DNA of 6,616 nt, taken from an uncultured Lentisphaeria bacterium (GTDB lineage: Bacteria > Verrucomicrobiota > Lentisphaeria > Victivallales > Victivallaceae). How positions within the stretch are numbered: position 1 is the first letter of the stretch; every line of letters begins with the position of its first letter. The stretch spans positions 1 to 6,616 of the forward strand of contig CALABZ010000061.1 in assembly GCA_937888615.1 (NCBI GenBank). Direction: 5' to 3'. The position numbers and the translations under genes were made by a program. Below, piece after piece: positions 6,009-6,616 of the stretch. The notes below the pieces were generated by a model, which was not told the DNA's origin, did not search any database, and was given only the letters and a program-made list of their open reading frames with translations.

Positions 6009-6616
6009 CTAAGTAATAATGCGAGTCCCAATATGCAGGAGCAACCCTGTCTGGTACACGATCAGCGTCATGACATAGGCCAGGAGCGTCAGCCCCCCCA
6101 TCTGCAGGAACGTCAGCTTCCATGAAGCGGTTTCCCGCCGCACCACCGCCACCGTGGCCATGCACGGGATCGAAAGCAGGCAAAACAGCATGATGCAGAA
6201 CCCCTGCAACGGCGTATACGTCCGGATCAGGCTCTGGCGCAACGGCGTTAATCCGCTTTCGTCATCGACCGCGACTTTACCGGCGGCGAACAGAATTCCG
6301 AGCTGGGAAACGAACAGTTCCTTGGCGGCGAACGCGCCGATCAAAGCCGAACTGACGCGCCAATCGAAGCCCAATGGCTTCATGACGGTTTCAAGTCCGC
6401 GTCCGATCCGACCGGCGATGGAATATTCCAATTCTTCCTGGGTCCGCTCATGTTCGAGGACAGCGATTTGATCGTTGCGTTCCTTTTCGCCCAGATTGGA
6501 CTTTTCCACTTTTGCGATTGCGGCGCCATAATCTTTCGAGAATTCGGTCTTTTTCGGAAAGGTATTGATAATAAAAAGGATGACCGCGGCGGCAAGAATC
6601 AGCGTCCCGGCTTTTT
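6009..6616 (-). CDS. feoB: FeoB ferrous-iron transporter, C-terminal part (N-terminus outside window)
   Basis: 201 residues are visible before the TAG at 6011-6009; the frame is open to the right edge. A GTG at 6509 lies inside the gene and is not its start. Seen: KAGTLILAAAVILFIINTFP (a membrane helix, residues 1-20 of the fragment), a charged extramembrane stretch of about 45 residues, then EYSIAGRIGRGLETVMKPLGFDWR, AFAAKELFVSQLGILFA, and LSIPCMATVAVVRRETASWK followed by a last helix. These are the standard C-terminal FeoB landmarks, including the second Gate region and the PCxATxAxxRRE motif with its conserved Cys. FeoB is the inner-membrane permease for Fe2+ under anaerobic conditions, with an N-terminal G domain that would lie beyond this window. 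Its position next to a heme-iron-type locus suggests a shared iron-acquisition theme, although the terminator places it on a separate transcript. Confidence 0.95.
   Translation of the reverse strand, partial: KAGTLILAAAVILFIINTFPKKTEFSKDYGAAIAKVEKSNLGEKERNDQIAVLEHERTQEELEYSIAGRIGRGLETVMKPLGFDWRVSSALIGAFAAKELFVSQLGILFAAGKVAVDDESGLTPLRQSLIRTYTPLQGFCIMLFCLLSIPCMATVAVVRRETASWKLTFLQMGGLTLLAYVMTLIVYQTGLLLHIGTRIIT

Overview
The window reads almost entirely on the minus strand, so genes are transcribed from high to low coordinates. I see no convincing gene on the plus strand. The best taxonomic hint is the prepilin-like protein at 4465-5223. Its KxFTLIE-type leader without Gly at -1 and its H-X9-DG C-terminal motif are very common in Lentisphaeria/Victivallales and other PVC bacteria. 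The G/C-rich coding DNA and A/T-rich intergenic gaps fit such an organism. I infer an anaerobic, possibly gut-associated, Lentisphaerae-like bacterium; the window cannot prove this.

Layout in transcription order: (1) the C-terminal end of a FeoB ferrous-iron permease (6616-6009), closed by a clear intrinsic terminator (5961-5989). (2) A short A/T-rich promoter region with a near-palindrome, TTAGATATACCTAA, that resembles DtxR-family metalloregulator boxes. (3) A small exported protein of unknown family (5917-5405) whose stop overlaps the start of a possible 34-codon ORF (5405-5301). (4) An A/T-rich gap, then a pseudopilin-like protein (5223-4465). (5) Only 19 bp later, five very tightly packed genes: a 135-aa membrane-anchored protein, a 230-aa polytopic membrane protein, a MotA/TolQ/ExbB proton-channel protein, a DUF2149 (ExbD-like) protein, and a large CobN/HmuS-family chelatase that runs off the left edge.

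The last four genes match the set known from Bacteroidota heme-uptake loci (hmuYRSTUV of Porphyromonas/Bacteroides). There HmuS is a membrane-anchored CobN homologue linked to anaerobic iron removal from heme, and it sits beside small membrane proteins of the ExbB and DUF2149 type. Here the order is T-like, U, V, S, and neither a TonB-dependent receptor nor the HmuY hemophore is present in the window. A pseudopilin-like gene and an unrecognised anchored protein sit in front instead. My working model is a proton-motive-force-powered, envelope-located tetrapyrrole metal-handling system (heme iron extraction is most likely) next to a ferrous-iron importer that could take up released Fe2+. The homology is strong; substrate and direction of the chelatase reaction are inferred.
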